Below, in pieces: positions 1 through 12,165 of a stretch of DNA of 64,000 nt. Source of the DNA: Paraphysomonas bandaiensis (taxonomy: Eukaryota; Chrysophyceae); the NCBI GenBank assembly GCA_965644295.1, contig CBFFRP010000520.1, forward strand, positions 1 through 64,000, written 5' to 3'. The notes beneath the pieces were generated by a model that was not told where the DNA came from, did not search any database, and saw nothing but the letters and a program-made list of their open reading frames with translations. Every line of letters begins with the position of its first letter. Position 1 is the stretch's first letter. The translations under genes were made by a program, and so were the position numbers.

Positions 1-1184
1 CGAATATATGCAGTAGTGTGTGCATGAGGATATTCACTATACATACATTGATGTACCTGCTGTTCGTCATCAATGTTTTTGATAAATGATGTGAATATAC
101 TTGATAGTCATATGCACACATCAAAGGTTATTAATGGTCTCGAAAAAGGGTTGTGAGAGATATGCGTCACGAGTGTAGGTTCCCGTGGAGCATGGAAGAA
201 CATTGAGGTATCAAGTCAGATAAATCGTGGTGTCTTTGTTCTGACGGAAGTTGAACGATATGGGGATATCGATTTACTGTATGGTATGTATACAGATATA
301 AAGGCGACAGAAAATACGGATGAGCTGGAAAGTTGAGGGACCTTATGAAGAATGGAATCACTGTTGTGCCAACCACAGCAGTTATTGGAGCTTCCAGACG
401 TATCGACATCCAGTGATTCAGAAGTAAATCTCAGTGACCGTACGAGGATGAACTGAGCTGTTACATAGGAGAGCGGGTCATTTTAACAAGCATGCTGGTA
501 GAAGCCTCACAAAAGAATGCTAATTATTGGGATCAAAATGAAAACATCTCTCGAAACGTGTTTCCAAAGAACAGTGTTCATGTGATGTATGCGCCAGGCG
601 AAGATCACCAGAGTAAGTTTTCGACAAAGGATGAGGACTCCGTTCGTCCAAATTTCTCGTACGATGTAGCAGTATACTTAAATTGTCCAGCTCGAGGAGG
701 GGAAATTTTACAGTTCAAACTAACACACCATGCCAGTCGGGATGTTCTGGTCGGAAGGGCTTGTTCATAGGACTGGGTCATCGGTACTGCAGGTTTTCAA
801 GAAGATTTTGAAGGAGATGCAGGTACAAATTAGAAATGCATCATTACCATGCAGATGGAGTAAATACAGCCGTAAACTTATACAATATTTATATTAAAGG
901 CACATACCTTAACTTAAACTAGAGAAAATATATATAATAATATCTATTGCACTACATGACATTGTAACCACGGTAATATTTTGAAACGAGGGCCAAAAGT
1001 TCGAGGTTTAAAATTCGGACAAGGGACGATTCTTTATATCCCTAGGTTAAATTGTACACCGGTACACCGTACTCCGAAGTGCGTACTTGTAGCTTGTTGA
1101 ATTTATCGCAAGGAGCTATCCTGTATTCTGTGTAGCAATGAAATACATAATCTACTAAACAATAAACTATGCAAAGAAACTGAA
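1..1184. other. AT-rich stretch, no supported gene
   Basis: A 92-codon open frame (492-770, +) lies here, but I recognise no domain in it and found no plausible splice partner. The segment ends where a DR-A repeat copy begins. I see no RNA gene. Confidence 0.4.
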
Positions 1185-1832
1185 CCCTCAACAAAGTAGG
1201 ACTCGCACCTTTTCGAGGTGTTCTGGGGGATAAGTCCGGGAAACTAACGTGAGTCGCATACATATCCAGCAGATAACGTTCTAGTCAGGGGGCTACCTTT
1301 GGGTACAGGAAATTGGTACTAGACGCGGCGGAGTCTTGAAGCTAGCCTGAGTGTGATGGTGTGTGAGGGGAGGGCTACTGTAGTTGGTTGAGGCTGCTCG
1401 GGTAATTTTAAGAGCGTTTGTTTTTTGTGGGTGGTGGTGGTTCGTAGTTGGGGATGATTGAGAAGACTTAGAGTAGGGTAAATAGTGGTGAGTTGAGTGT
1501 GGTGGACATGAGGTGGCCCTGTGATTAATAGGTACCAGGGAATAGGCCCACCTCAAGAACATCCGGGGTATTGGGCTGCCTGCTCAAGAAGTCAAGCATC
1601 CGGGCTGCTCACCTAAAGGACTCAAAAATCATGAAGTCAGTAAATGTCTGGTATGTCAACATTCTGCTTTGAGTGATAGTGGTTGCACCTTGGTGCTTGC
1701 GATGATGCACAAAAAACTTTCATTGAGTTAAATAGAAGGACATCAGAGTTAAGCACTAGTTAGTTAAATTGGAATGCTATACTAGTTGTTCTGACTCTTA
1801 CACGCCTATATTGCTAATAATCAGATATTCAC
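1185..1832 (+). repeat. Dispersed repeat DR-A, copy a (interrupted)
   Basis: The left end (CCCTCAACAAAG, CGCACCTTTTCGAGGTG, GTTCTGGGGGATAAG) and right end (GGTTGCACCTTGGTGCTTGC, then ACGCCTATATTGCTAATAAT) match the copies at 34.1 and 63.4 kb. About 240 bp between roughly 1285 and 1525 is not shared with those copies, so this copy carries an insertion or replacement. The internal block GGGGTATTGGGCTGCCTGCT is present near 1565. Confidence 0.75.
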
Positions 1833-3552
1833 TACTAAAGAAACGGAAAATACAGAAGCCATTAAAGATACGACTTATGTAGTAGAGCAAAATAGAGGTG
1901 TTGGTGATTGATGTTTTGTTTTAACTACCCTACAACAATACCACTACCTTAATATCTCTCCTAATATATTAAATTCAGCAATATACGCATTATTGCCTTC
2001 AAATCCAAAAACACTTATGGTAGCCAGTGGACGGAAATTTTACATCATATTGATATGATAATATTATATTTATTATAATGTTGTGTGTAGCTAGTTGCAG
2101 CTTGCTTGCTGTACGAGGAAATAGGTGCTCCCTGATTACCATTTTTTTATGAAAACAAATAAAAAATTCAAGTGTTGCTTCAAATCAATCGTATCTACAT
2201 AAGCTTACTACTTATATACTATAGAGAATATAGCAATATTGTTGCACTAGCTTTAATAAAAACAACAAATCCTCAAATTTCTATCATAGCTATATTATGC
2301 AATAAATATATTCCTGCCACAGAATGATACTGAGGGAGTAGCAAGTCACGGTGAGGTATTGTAATTTGTATATATCATAAGTGTGATGAATGTAAAAATT
2401 GTAGTCGCACCAGCAGGGTTGTTCTTGCCACATTTATATGCACCACGCACAACCCCTGATGGTGCAACTTACTCAAAAGCTATTTGTGTAATATGACGCA
2501 CACGATCCTGATAAAATCAAGGCATGACCAAAACCCTGAAAAGTATTAGAATATGGATCTTATTCTAGTATATTCAGTATGTCACTTGAAGATAATGTAC
2601 AAGAATACAGTGAAATATAGTGATGTACAAATGCTGTGATGATATTGAGAAACTGAAATAGTTAGATCTTTCAAGATATGTTCAGTAACGAGAGGTTCAC
2701 ATATGTAGGATATTATGCGTGGATTAAAATGAGTTATTAGTGTTGTTTATCACAACTTCGTGTAAACGTTATTAATAAATCTATCTAGTCTTACGACAAA
2801 TTCTCTCTGTGATCTAGCTTAAAATGAGCAATTTCCAACAAAAAGACTGGGTACCACAGCTCCTAATCATCTTCAGGCCTGCAGTCTGATGTAGCATTAG
2901 AACACTCCAATAACATTCGAAGTCCTTGTTATGAAGATAGATCGCTTGCACTGACACAATCCTGACCTCATATATATATATCAGACAAAGGTTTTTATAC
3001 AACTTCGAGTGTTTGATGATCTAATTTTGAAAGAGCTTATTATTGTGGTGTCCCTAAAGTTGTGCCGATTAGTATGAGCGTTCTGTTGAACCCATTCAGG
3101 TCAAACATCATTTGAGACAAAATAAGGTAGTAGTCCTTATCACTGAGGTAATTATTACATACAACTGAACCTTTATTAGTCCTAGCATTCATTGAAAATT
3201 GAATATATCACGAATTTATGACCAACAACGGATATACTATAAAGTCAGGTGAACTTGCTATTGCTTATAGAATCTTTTACCAGCATTTTTAAGTTCTAAG
3301 CATCTTTCATCAGTACAAATCACTACGTTTGATATTTCTACCTCCACTCACCAGTCAAGCTTCCAGATCTCAGTGTCTGCGTATCTATAGTCTCATAACT
3401 TATCTATGTCGTATTTTCGTACATTATACTTTAAGATACTTATCTAAACACTAATCACTGCAAAATAGATTAAACGAAATCGATATTTCAATGTCTCTTT
3501 ATTAACTATTGACAGCTAAGGTGCTATCACCTATTATCAGAAAGCTTGAATA
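1833..3552. other. AT-rich intergenic DNA with an old repeat relic
   Basis: No gene is supported. The only structure I see is the DR-B relic at about 2785-3130 (separate entry). The short open frames show no family features. Confidence 0.4.
2785..3130 (+). repeat. Dispersed repeat DR-B, old copy
   Basis: Two blocks recur in inverted orientation, in the same relative order, at 53.19-53.56 kb. One is GAAGATAGATCGCTTGCACT near 2933; the other is GAGCGTTCTGTTGAACCC near 3075, followed by TTGAGACAAAAT. The second block also occurs at 7265 and 10811. Translated near 2900, the first block gives a short stretch (YEDRSLALT) that is also readable in the 53 kb copy, so this may be the remains of a coding transposon. 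Confidence 0.6.
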
Positions 3553-6194
3553 TCAGTTCGAGATGTTTTCTATTTTCGGTATGAGGTTCTCAAGCTCTAG
3601 CGGATCCTCAGAAAATCCTATCGCCTGTATCATGCCATATTACTTAAACAATCAGTACACATTTGATATTCATACCTGTAGCCAAGACTCCAGATTTCGA
3701 GTACGCTGGCGACTTACCGCTTTCTCTGGAGTCTCCGCTGGTGTGTTCTTTTTCTTGCCCTTTTTGTTACTGGATGAAGTAGATGGTGCACTAATAGGGA
3801 GTGGGCACGGAATGTTGGATGCGTGAAGGGTAATGTTTACATTTTCTTCGGATGGATCAATCTTATATAAACACCCTGGTGACCCTCCCTGACAAAATAC
3901 TTTTCTAACAGCTTCTTTTAAATCATCTAGTCGAGCCACGCTCCTAGCTACTACGTTGACGGATAAAACCCCACTCGGGGACAGCAAGGATCTCAGCACC
4001 TTCAAGAACTCAAGGGTGACAAACTCCTTAGGAGGAGCAGACATGCCTAGGGAAGAGTCTTTGCTATCTACATCAAGTACTATACAATCGTAGGAATATG
4101 GAGGTGGTGAGTCACATGTACGACGTGCGTTATACTGAGCCATACTTTCTACGACCTCCAACCCATCTCCAACCATCACACGACAGAGAGGACCCTTCTT
4201 GAAGCCAAAGTGCTTCGTTGCCACCTCCTCCAAACCAGGAACCAGCTCAACTACATCCAGTGCCATGGATGGCAGGTACCGTTGCAATGCCATCACGAGC
4301 CCTCCCCCTCCTAATCCAACCACAAGACATCGACCCCTGACTTTACTTGCATCTCTTAGAAGAGGCGCACATAATGTTTCCGGGATAGTTGTCACTTCCT
4401 CCTGCATTTCTGGGGTTCTGTGAGCAGCGGCCTCTGTTAGTAATTCAGGGCCTGCCAACAGGAACCCCACTAACATAGCTCTGTGGTGGTCGTCCAAGAA
4501 AGTATAGTCGAACTCAAGCAGCGTTTCGACTCCAGGTGTGGCTGCTGTCTTCACTTTGCTTCCTTTTTTTCCTTTACTCTTTCCCTTGCTCTTGTTTTTG
4601 GTGCTTCGGGGCTGAACCAGTCGAACTTCAGTCTGTACGAATTGCTGGTTCTCCAAGAACATGAGTCGCCGTCTGCATTCTTCAGAGGATAACTCCTCCA
4701 CTGTGTACATACCAGTCAGTGGTAACTCCCCGGTTTCAATAGCCTCCCAGTCACTCTCATCCCCCACCGCTAAGTACGGGATTCTATCATCTCCATCCAA
4801 GTCCCCAGCATCCCCAGGACATAATGATAACGCCACAGGAGACAGTTCCACCTTCACCGCACTCACATTACACCAGCACATACATTCAACAGAAGTCAGA
4901 ATACCTGAAGCTCAGCCATTGGTGGAAACTGGTGAGGCTTATTGCACCGCACAGCTATCAGACGCCTACAACTGGCCTATGTGGAATACGTGAGCACCAT
5001 CCAGAAATTAACATATCTCATTGCGCTCACCTGCGCAGCAATGTCGGCCAGACCAGACGGGGTGCTGAACTGGTATTCCGTCTCTCGCCCACTTGGAACG
5101 AAGAAAACAGCAGCTGATCTGGCTGCTCTCGCTGCAAAGTCGAATACAATTATCGAAAATCTGGGAATGGTAGGGTGCCCAACGGCAGAATGAATTTCCA
5201 CAACCTCAAATCTTTCTCCAGGGCGCACCATGGATAGATCAAACCGTTTTTGCATGAATGATTGTACTTGTGGAACCTGTTAAGTAATTATTACCTGTAA
5301 AGTAAAGAAATGTAGCTTTAGCTTACCATTTCAAGTGCCTCAGACAGGGATATTGTCTGTGGAGTTGACAGGGGTGATCCAAAAATATCAAACGTAAGCT
5401 CTATTTTTGCATCACTTTCCTCTGAGATAGATGTCTTGGTACAAGTGACTAGAAGAGGTTTGAAAGGTGATGGAGCGCCCGTAGTCACTATATCTAGCTT
5501 GCAAGTAAAACCCGACGAAGTATGGGAAGCCAGCAATCGGGATATAATATAATCTTCGGCAAGGGTCACGCACATGTACCTCCCACCAACTCGAAGAACA
5601 CGGGATATGTTAGCAAACATGCTGTCAGCCTGAGCGCCAACTGCAGCAGAGTCAGTACTCATAAGTGCATCGAGAGCACCCTTGTCAAATACAACGTCAA
5701 AAGAGCCATCAGAGTAGCTGAGAGATGTCATATCCATGACTTCCCATTTCATATCTGGCCTGGACGCCGCATTCTGCTCCAGCATCGACTTAATCACCTC
5801 TTCACTGAAGTCAATATTGACAATATTGTGGTAACCGCTGTCGTATAGATTGGAGCTGAAGTCGGAGTTCCCGCACCCTATGACGAGGATCCTGTCGCTG
5901 GGTCGGATATGTCTGAAGCAGTGCAGAGAGAGATCTTTAAAGGCTCCGTACCTTAACACACACGTCATACACACGTACAGATACACACATACAGGACATA
6001 CCATTCAAAAGCAGCGTCTCCTCTCTCGCGGAAGAAGTTATCCCAGTACTCCTTCTTACGGAACTCCTACTCGACACAACACACGTAACACACAGCAGAC
6101 ACACACACACACAGCAGACACACACACACACAGGCAGCTCTCCATGTATGTACAGGAGGGGACTTACATCGTGATGCTTGGGTAAAAGATTCAT
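3553..6194 (-). CDS. EEF1AKNMT: METTL13-like dual methyltransferase (eEF1A lysine/N-terminal methyltransferase)
   Basis: Seven exons: 6194-6168, 6066-6002, 5951-5327, 5276-5031, 4976-4905, 4851-3676, 3624-3553. They join in frame into 760 codons and all introns are GT-AG (50-101 bp). The start is chosen because the protein then begins MNLLPK, as animal METTL13 does, followed by EYWDNFF and FEWYG. The N-terminal half is a class I SAM methyltransferase (ILVIGCGNSDFS motif I, then VVFDKGALDALM). The C-terminal half is the spermidine-synthase-like domain (VVGLGGGGLVMALQ, then CIVLDVDSKDSS). In animals the two domains methylate eEF1A at the N terminus and at a lysine; the same role here is inferred. 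A Lys-rich tract (KNKSKGKSKGKK) lies between the domains. The first intron holds CA repeats. The breakpoint of a large duplication lies 15 bp upstream of the start codon, so part of the promoter was copied. Confidence 0.9.
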
Positions 6195-6340
6195 TACAGA
6201 TAGGTGCAAGTGCTCTTTCTCTCAGGTGACTCTGTGAGACGTCTCTGTCGCTACTCTATGCTGTTCTATGCTACTCTATGCCAGTCTATGCTAGTCTATG
6301 CTGTTCTATGGTGTGGTGTGGTATAGGCGGGTGCGTTCAT

Positions 6341-6373
6341 ATACATACATACATACATACATACATACATACA

Positions 6374-6407
<34 letters not shown>

Positions 6408-6426
6408 CATACATACATACATATAC
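6341..6426 (+). repeat. ATAC tetranucleotide microsatellite
   Basis: About 21 ATAC units with one ATAT interruption, about 150 bp upstream of the METTL13 start codon. Read in frame it yields Tyr-Ile-His-Thr open frames that are not genes. Confidence 0.95.
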
Positions 6427-7264
6427 AGTTGTAGTAGGGGTGTATATTGTGTTGGGTTGAGAGGAGAGTGCTGCTGTAGTGTGGATGGACAGGACAGCCA
6501 ACAGAGTGCGGTATGCTGTACTCCGGTACTGCTGTGCGGTGAGTATACGCACCAACTTGCTCCGGTACATACACCAGCAACAACAATACTCCGGTACATA
6601 CACCATCAGTACTGCACCAGTCCGTGCAGCGGTACACCAGCAGCTAGACAGATAGACATGACATTAACTTAACAGCTAGATAATACCAGCCATAATAACG
6701 ATAACGTGTATGGTTTCATTAAATAGGAATGTGATTCACTGATGTAGAGTGTGCAGATATATCTATTAGAGTTGAGAGCCACCTGTACTCTGCCTCTGAC
6801 TGCTCCGTAACGTTATTGTCATATCAGTTATATGGTTAACGAGATGCTGACTCACTAAGAGATTACGATAAGACGAAAGGCTTATAAACGACAGCTCTAG
6901 AACTAGCAGTGAAAGGGTTCATGGCACTGGGGGGGAAGTATCACAGTCTCCACGGCTGCAACTCTGTTAGTCAGAACTCTCTAATTAGTAACTCTCTGAT
7001 TAAAGAAAAATTGCTTCTCTTCCTTTTATATGAATGATTATATTCCAATTATTGCATTTCGTTATCAAACTGTAGTACAGGCCTTGTTCCCGTTCCCGGC
7101 AATTATAATTGCATTACCATTAATGGCCCGTTAATGGCATTATAGCGAATACCCGGCCCTGATACGTATGACTGTCAACATCATAATTAAGGTAGAAGCT
7201 AATTTCAATTCGAACCGAATATTAAATTTAAATATCTGTATTTGTCCGTTTCTAAGTTTCTAAT

Positions 7265-7325
7265 ATGAGCGCTCTGTTGAACCCACATCAGGCCAAAGAA
7301 ACACTGTTCTTGAGACAAAACCGAT
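7265..7325 (+). repeat. Dispersed repeat DR-B block inside unit A
   Basis: ATGAGCGCTCTGTTGAACCC followed by TTGAGACAAAAC resembles the blocks near 3075 and, inverted, 53190-53250. The duplicate in A' is at 10811-10871. Confidence 0.55.
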
Positions 7326-7712
7326 ACCGTTATAATTCGAATAGCTATTGCTTACAAATAAGTTAAACTCGACAAGTGCTAAGGCGCTTACAAGCTCTTC
7401 TGCTCTATAATATCAAATAAACTGTCCTGTATAGCATGGCATTTCAGCTTTTAGAAATTTTTGTTAATTACTACTACATTATACTACAATTTTTGTACTT
7501 AGTATTGTATTGTATAGAACCACTCCTAGTTGTACAAGATACACGAGTAAGCTGCTGTACACGATAATCCACAAATGTGCTTGCAATCACATACGAATCA
7601 TTATTATTCATAATAAATACTATTTCAATAGGCATACGAAGATTGTACTTCTCTTCTACGCGCCGTAGCATTGACATAGATTACTCGTTTTCTCAACTAA
7701 CAGCCGCACTAT

Positions 7713-8615
7713 CTAGAATACGGTAATCAGGACAAAGCAGCTGTAGAGAAGCATGATTGGATAGGCCACTAGCCAGTATTGTTCAGTCAGCTGAAGCTTT
7801 GAATCGAATATCCTGCAGGAGAGCAATGACAAATGATTAGTTGACGGGAGGAAAAGTAGTATTTTCGAACCTCGTGGATGCAGCGGTGGACCAGATTACC
7901 ACCAGCACGGAAACAATAAACCCAATAACGCCTCTTAGATCCAACACTATGGATAATGCTGTACACATATTATATACGCACAGAAATATGATGTACATCA
8001 CCCACCCGCGAGTCCGATTATTGGCAGCATACAGTAGCCCAGCACCGAGGAGGTTCGCCATATATCGAGCCCGCCCTTAGAGTCGAGGAGATTAATTACT
8101 GTATAAAGACTGGAGCACCCAAATATGCTAAAACCGTAAATGTATCCAAAGTGAACCTTCCCAGAGAGGAGAAGAACTGCCCCAAGCAGCATGCAGTATA
8201 CCAACGGTCCAGCGATATCTGCGTCGTCCAAAATATGCTCATCGATGTGCTGAAAATTCAAAGTGAGAACACACGCATCCAATAAAGAATAAAAAGTTAC
8301 CTTAATGGGTATGATAACTGCCTGTGTTTTACTCCATATGTGATCAAATCTAATTCCCAGTTCTTCAAGTAGAGGGGCCTCATTCTCATAATCCTCATCA
8401 GCATCAAATCGTCCTGTATATCCTGAGCTCATATCATCCCCGCTGCCGTATCTGGGTATATCGGGAGTAGAAGCCCCTGGTTTATCAGGAGACTTTGAGT
8501 ACCACGGGTCCTCATTAGAGGTGCCGTCAAAGTCCGAGAAGTCTGATCCATAGTTACCATACCCCTCTGCTGGGCTCGAATAGTTTTCAGGATCAAGAGC
8601 GTGATTTCTTATCAT
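7713..8615 (-). CDS. YIP1: YIP1/YIPF5-family Golgi-ER membrane protein, copy 1
   Basis: Four exons: 8615-8301, 8249-8006, 7958-7871, 7812-7713. They join in frame into 248 codons with introns of 51, 47 and 58 bp. The 51-bp first intron is a multiple of three without a stop, so an unspliced reading is misleading. Residues 1-75 are a polar Tyr/Ser/Asp-rich cytosolic tail. The conserved Yip core follows: PLLEELGIRFDHIW, then DIAGPLVYC, and several hydrophobic segments (VHFGYIYGFSIFG; SVLGYCMLPI; IGFIVSVLVVIWS; YWLVAYPIMLLYS). Family members bind Ypt/Rab GTPases and act in ER-Golgi vesicle traffic. The C terminus (VLITVF) is typical, so the gene looks complete. It is divergent to the 223-codon gene starting near 9071. 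Confidence 0.9.
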
Positions 8616-9070
8616 TTTATACGTAGATCCGAGAGAGAGTCAGAGACTATTGTGAGGGTCTACACATTAATAATATAAAGGTGTCCTAATCTGTTATGTA
8701 TGTGTGTGTGTGTATGTGGGCTCTGCAGCTCTGTTAAGAGTTAAAGGAGTGTTATACAGTGCTGTATACACTGTATGTTTACCGTCTACAACACTCAACT
8801 GCGACTCGCAACAACAATAGCGATAGTAAAATACCACGGTATACCTAGTGTATACTCTGTATACTGCCATAGGTGCTGCTCCTGCTATTGCTCTATGTGA
8901 GGAATGAGTATGTATACCATGGTATACGGCACTGTATACCTACATCACAGCACATGATCATGAGCGAGCCGAGATGCATAGGCAGATATGCACCCACTGC
9001 TGTGTTCCGCCTCATATGCTCCTCTCGTACACGCATGTGGTGATTCAATCCGGGTAGTTCATATGGAGGA
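8616..9070. promoter_or_regulatory. Divergent intergenic region, YIP1 / 223-aa gene
   Basis: This is the 455-bp gap between two start codons facing away from each other. It is rich in GTATAC and related words (GCTGTATACAC, CACGGTATACC, CATGGTATACGG). It is inferred to act as a shared bidirectional promoter. Copied at 14248-14702. Confidence 0.45.
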
Positions 9071-9742
9071 ATGACCTCTGTGTTATTTCGTTTGTTTGGC
9101 TGTAGATGTGAGAGTGGTGGGGGTATGAGCGATATGCTCTCAGAGCTCTCTGTTCTCTTATCCTCCGCCTCGGACAGCATCAGCAGCAGACCGGAGCTAG
9201 AGCTGGAAGGGGTCCCTGATGCTGTGTGGACACCCGCAACACACAGGCTATTTTCTTACTCCTTCAGGCGCAAAGTGTTCACTCTGCTGTGCTGTCTAAA
9301 GAGATGCGGTATATTCCTGCCTCACGAGGTGCTCACACTGTTGATACTGTCTCACTTTACTCTGCGGAGTGAAATCATGTCTCATGTGGTGTGCATAAGC
9401 GCAACTCGAACGGAATTTGCCCAGTTGAGCCGTTACTCCCGTATATATAGCCTTCACTCGCCAGTAGCACTTGATATAGTGTCATGCCGTGACGATGATG
9501 GAGAGGTGCGCATCGTTTTTGGAGAACGTTGTTATCCGAACTCCACAGATTCACATCTCATGCTAGCTAACCTTCACAGCAGTGAATTCGTTTATTGGAA
9601 GAGGTTAAGAGATGGGAGCGATTTCAGCTGGAGGGTAACGAAGATGACAGAAGACATGCTATCCCACACAAATTTACTGATTTTTGGGACGGAAAGTATT
9701 ATGGATAACGAATCTTGGTTTTATATACTTAAACAGCTTTAG
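9071..9742 (+). CDS. Unknown 223-residue protein, copy 1
   Basis: This is a single uninterrupted frame, and I do not recognise the family. The start could also be the Met codons at 9125 or 9134, which would give a start within MSDMLSELS. A stretch at about residues 80-100 (FLPHEVLTLLILSHF) faintly resembles the opening helix of an F-box, but this is not enough to name it. The rest is mixed hydrophobic and polar with no membrane segment or repeat. The identical copy is at 14703-15374. A convincing length, a head-to-head partner and a frame without stops support it as real. Confidence 0.55.
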   Translation: MTSVLFRLFGCRCESGGGMSDMLSELSVLLSSASDSISSRPELELEGVPDAVWTPATHRLFSYSFRRKVFTLLCCLKRCGIFLPHEVLTLLILSHFTLRSEIMSHVVCISATRTEFAQLSRYSRIYSLHSPVALDIVSCRDDDGEVRIVFGERCYPNSTDSHLMLANLHSSEFVYWKRLRDGSDFSWRVTKMTEDMLSHTNLLIFGTESIMDNESWFYILKQL

Positions 9743-9754
9743 TCTGCATTTTTT

Positions 9755-9919
9755 AGTGCTCTTTCTCTCAGGTGACTCTGTGAGACGTCTCTGTCGCTAC
9801 TCTATGCTGTTCTATGCTACTCTATGCCAGTCTATGCTAGTCTATGCTGTTCTATGGTGTGGTGTGGTATAGGCGGGTGCGTTCATATACATACATACAT
9901 ACATACATACATACATACA

Positions 9920-9953
<34 letters not shown>

Positions 9954-10922
9954 CATACATACATACATATACAGTTGTAGTAGGGGTGTATATTGTGTTG
10001 GGTTGAGAGGAGAGTGCTGCTGTAGTGTGGATGGACAGGACAGCCAACAGAGTGCGGTATGCTGTACTCCGGTACTGCTGTGCGGTGAGTATACGCACCA
10101 ACTTGCTCCGGTACATACACCAGCAACAACAATACTCCGGTACATACACCATCAGTACTGCACCAGTCCGTGCAGCGGTACACCAGCAGCTAGACAGATA
10201 GACATGACATTAACTTAACAGCTAGATAATACCAGCCATAATAACGATAACGTGTATGGTTTCATTAAATAGGAATGTGATTCACTGATGTAGAGTGTGC
10301 AGATATATCTATTAGAGTTGAGAGCCACCTGTACTCTGCCTCTGACTGCTCCGTAACGTTATTGTCATATCAGTTATATGGTTAACGAGATGCTGACTCA
10401 CTAAGAGATTACGATAAGACGAAAGGCTTATAAACGACAGCTCTAGAACTAGCAGTGAAAGGGTTCATGGCACTGGGGGGGAAGTATCACAGTCTCCACG
10501 GCTGCAACTCTGTTAGTCAGAACTCTCTAATTAGTAACTCTCTGATTAAAGAAAAATTGCTTCTCTTCCTTTTATATGAATGATTATATTCCAATTATTG
10601 CATTTCGTTATCAAACTGTAGTACAGGCCTTGTTCCCGTTCCCGGCAATTATAATTGCATTACCATTAATGGCCCGTTAATGGCATTATAGCGAATACCC
10701 GGCCCTGATACGTATGACTGTCAACATCATAATTAAGGTAGAAGCTAATTTCAATTCGAACCGAATATTAAATTTAAATATCTGTATTTGTCCGTTTCTA
10801 AGTTTCTAATATGAGCGCTCTGTTGAACCCACATCAGGCCAAAGAAACACTGTTCTTGAGACAAAACCGATACCGTTATAATTCGAATAGCTATTGCTTA
10901 CAAATAAGTTAAACTCGACAAG
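9755..10922 (+). repeat. Segmental duplication unit A', second copy
   Basis: Copy of 6209-7376, including its ATAC microsatellite at 9887-9972 and the DR-B block at 10811-10871. In this copy the flank is the end of the 223-aa gene instead of METTL13, so this copy of the METTL13 upstream region no longer faces its gene. Confidence 0.9.
9887..9972 (+). repeat. ATAC microsatellite, duplicated copy
   Basis: Same length and same interruption as the tract at 6341-6426. Tracts like this mutate quickly, so identity points to a very recent duplication or to an assembly artefact. Confidence 0.95.
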
Positions 10923-10952
10923 CAAATATATACACCAATATTCATATAAATA

Positions 10953-11213
10953 TGGTGTTACTAAGTTGTTACTAAGTGTGAATAGAAGTAAGTGTTACTA
11001 AGTAAGTGTTACTAAGTTGTTACTAAGTGTGAATAGAAGTAAGTGTTACTAAGTTGTTACTAAGTGTGAATAGAAGTAAGTGTTACTATATATGAATATT
11101 ATATATATGGTGTTACTAAGTTGTTACTAAGTGTGAATAGAAGTAAGTGTTACTAAGTAAGTGTTACTAAGTTGTTACTAAGTGTGAATAGAAGTAAGTG
11201 TTACTAAGTGTCG
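10953..11213 (+). repeat. Minisatellite, GTTACTAAGT-based
   Basis: Repeated units are built from GTGTTACTAAGTTGTTACTA followed by AGTGTGAATAGAAGTA. They occur in two blocks separated by an AT-rich spacer near 11090-11110. Confidence 0.9.
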
Positions 11214-11611
11214 AAAGGTTATGTAAGTAAAAGTTACGTTGTATCGAATGTTAGTTAATGGTAAAAATGAAACAAACTAAGACTAAGGAACAGATAGCAA
11301 AAAATATTACTAAATAAGTAGAAACAAACGATGCAGGAAGCAGTGTTAAGTCAGCCGACGGAAATGAATTGGTTTCAGTGAGCTGGTCATGATACCGTGA
11401 TGTCTCCAGTTCGGCTGTTCGAGCTGCCACATGCTGCTGCTCGTTTAAAGTATCCATTCCCTTGCGGCGAATATTAGTAACGAATCATTTCATCCAGTGT
11501 ATCTGGACAAGTAAGAGCATGCAATGTCTGATAGAAGGGATCAGGACTGCGGTCTTCCATGATCGAACACTCTGCAGGATCGTCAGGCAAGGGAGTAAAA
11601 TCTTCCTCAAG

Positions 11612-11673
11612 CTCCAGAGCGCAAGTAAAACTCCAGGATTGTCAGGCAAGGGAGTTTTACTTGCGCTCTGGAG
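11612..11673. repeat. Perfect 23-bp inverted repeat with 16-nt loop
   Basis: The left arm 11612-11634 begins CTCCAGAGCGCAAGTAAAAC and the right arm 11651-11673 is its exact reverse complement. The loop carries AGGATTGTCAGGCAAG. A related direct repeat, AGGATCGTCAGGCAAGGGAG, sits 59 bp upstream of that loop sequence. Confidence 0.9.
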
Positions 11674-12165
11674 TATATTCTGGATACGAGTGTATGGATG
11701 GGAGTTCTATGAGCTCTACTGGGATGCCCTTCGCGCTAACGAGAACAAAAGCGTCGTTTTTCATCGTCTTGTCCAAAAAAATATACCGCAGAAGCCAATC
11801 AGAAATGGAGCATGCCAATAAAGAAGTGTCACTCCAGGCAACACTCACTGTGAGGACACGAATCTTAGTCGTGATGATAACTCTGACTTGATTGCAGTGA
11901 AGTTGTGATTGTGTAGTAATCGCAAATGCGGCTGACTAAAGTGTGACGTCGAACAGAACATTGAAGTATGGGCAGGCACTGGTATGTGAACAGCGTTTTG
12001 GAACTCCAAGAAGCAGATAGGGATGGTTTGAGGGAACAAGATACCATCATCCAGCTGAAATCTTGATGTCGTGCTGCAGAAACCGCAACTTCAATTTTGA
12101 AGTAGCGAATGCCACGCACTTAGATAGTGATGTCTTGGAATTCCAATAAGGCAACAATTCTGTGT

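Larger units (their letters stand above)
6209..7376 (+). repeat. Segmental duplication unit A, first copy
   Basis: The 1168 bp are repeated at 9755-10922 (offset 3546), with no difference seen by eye. It starts 15 bp upstream of the METTL13 start codon. It contains CTATGCT-type short repeats, an ATAC microsatellite, ACTCCGGTAC repeats and a DR-B block near 7265. No gene is supported inside. Confidence 0.9.
7376..9755 (+). repeat. Segmental duplication unit B, first copy
   Basis: The 2380 bp are repeated at 13008-15387 (offset 5632), with no difference seen by eye. It holds a complete YIP1 gene and the divergent 223-codon gene, so both are present in two identical copies. The junction with the next A copy (9755) shares a single base. 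Confidence 0.9.

Noticed and set aside
492-770. 92-codon frame (+)
   Set aside because: No family resemblance, no exon partners, AT-rich surroundings.
6278-6672. Open frames rich in Tyr-Ile-His-Thr or Val-Cys-Met around 6.3, 9.8, 17.3 and 59.9 kb
   Set aside because: They are translations of GTAT/ATAC microsatellites, open in several frames at once.
7474-7677. 67-codon frame (-) just downstream of YIP1, duplicated at 13106-13309
   Set aside because: No recognisable domain, 36 bp after the YIP1 stop, and identity between copies only reflects the duplication.
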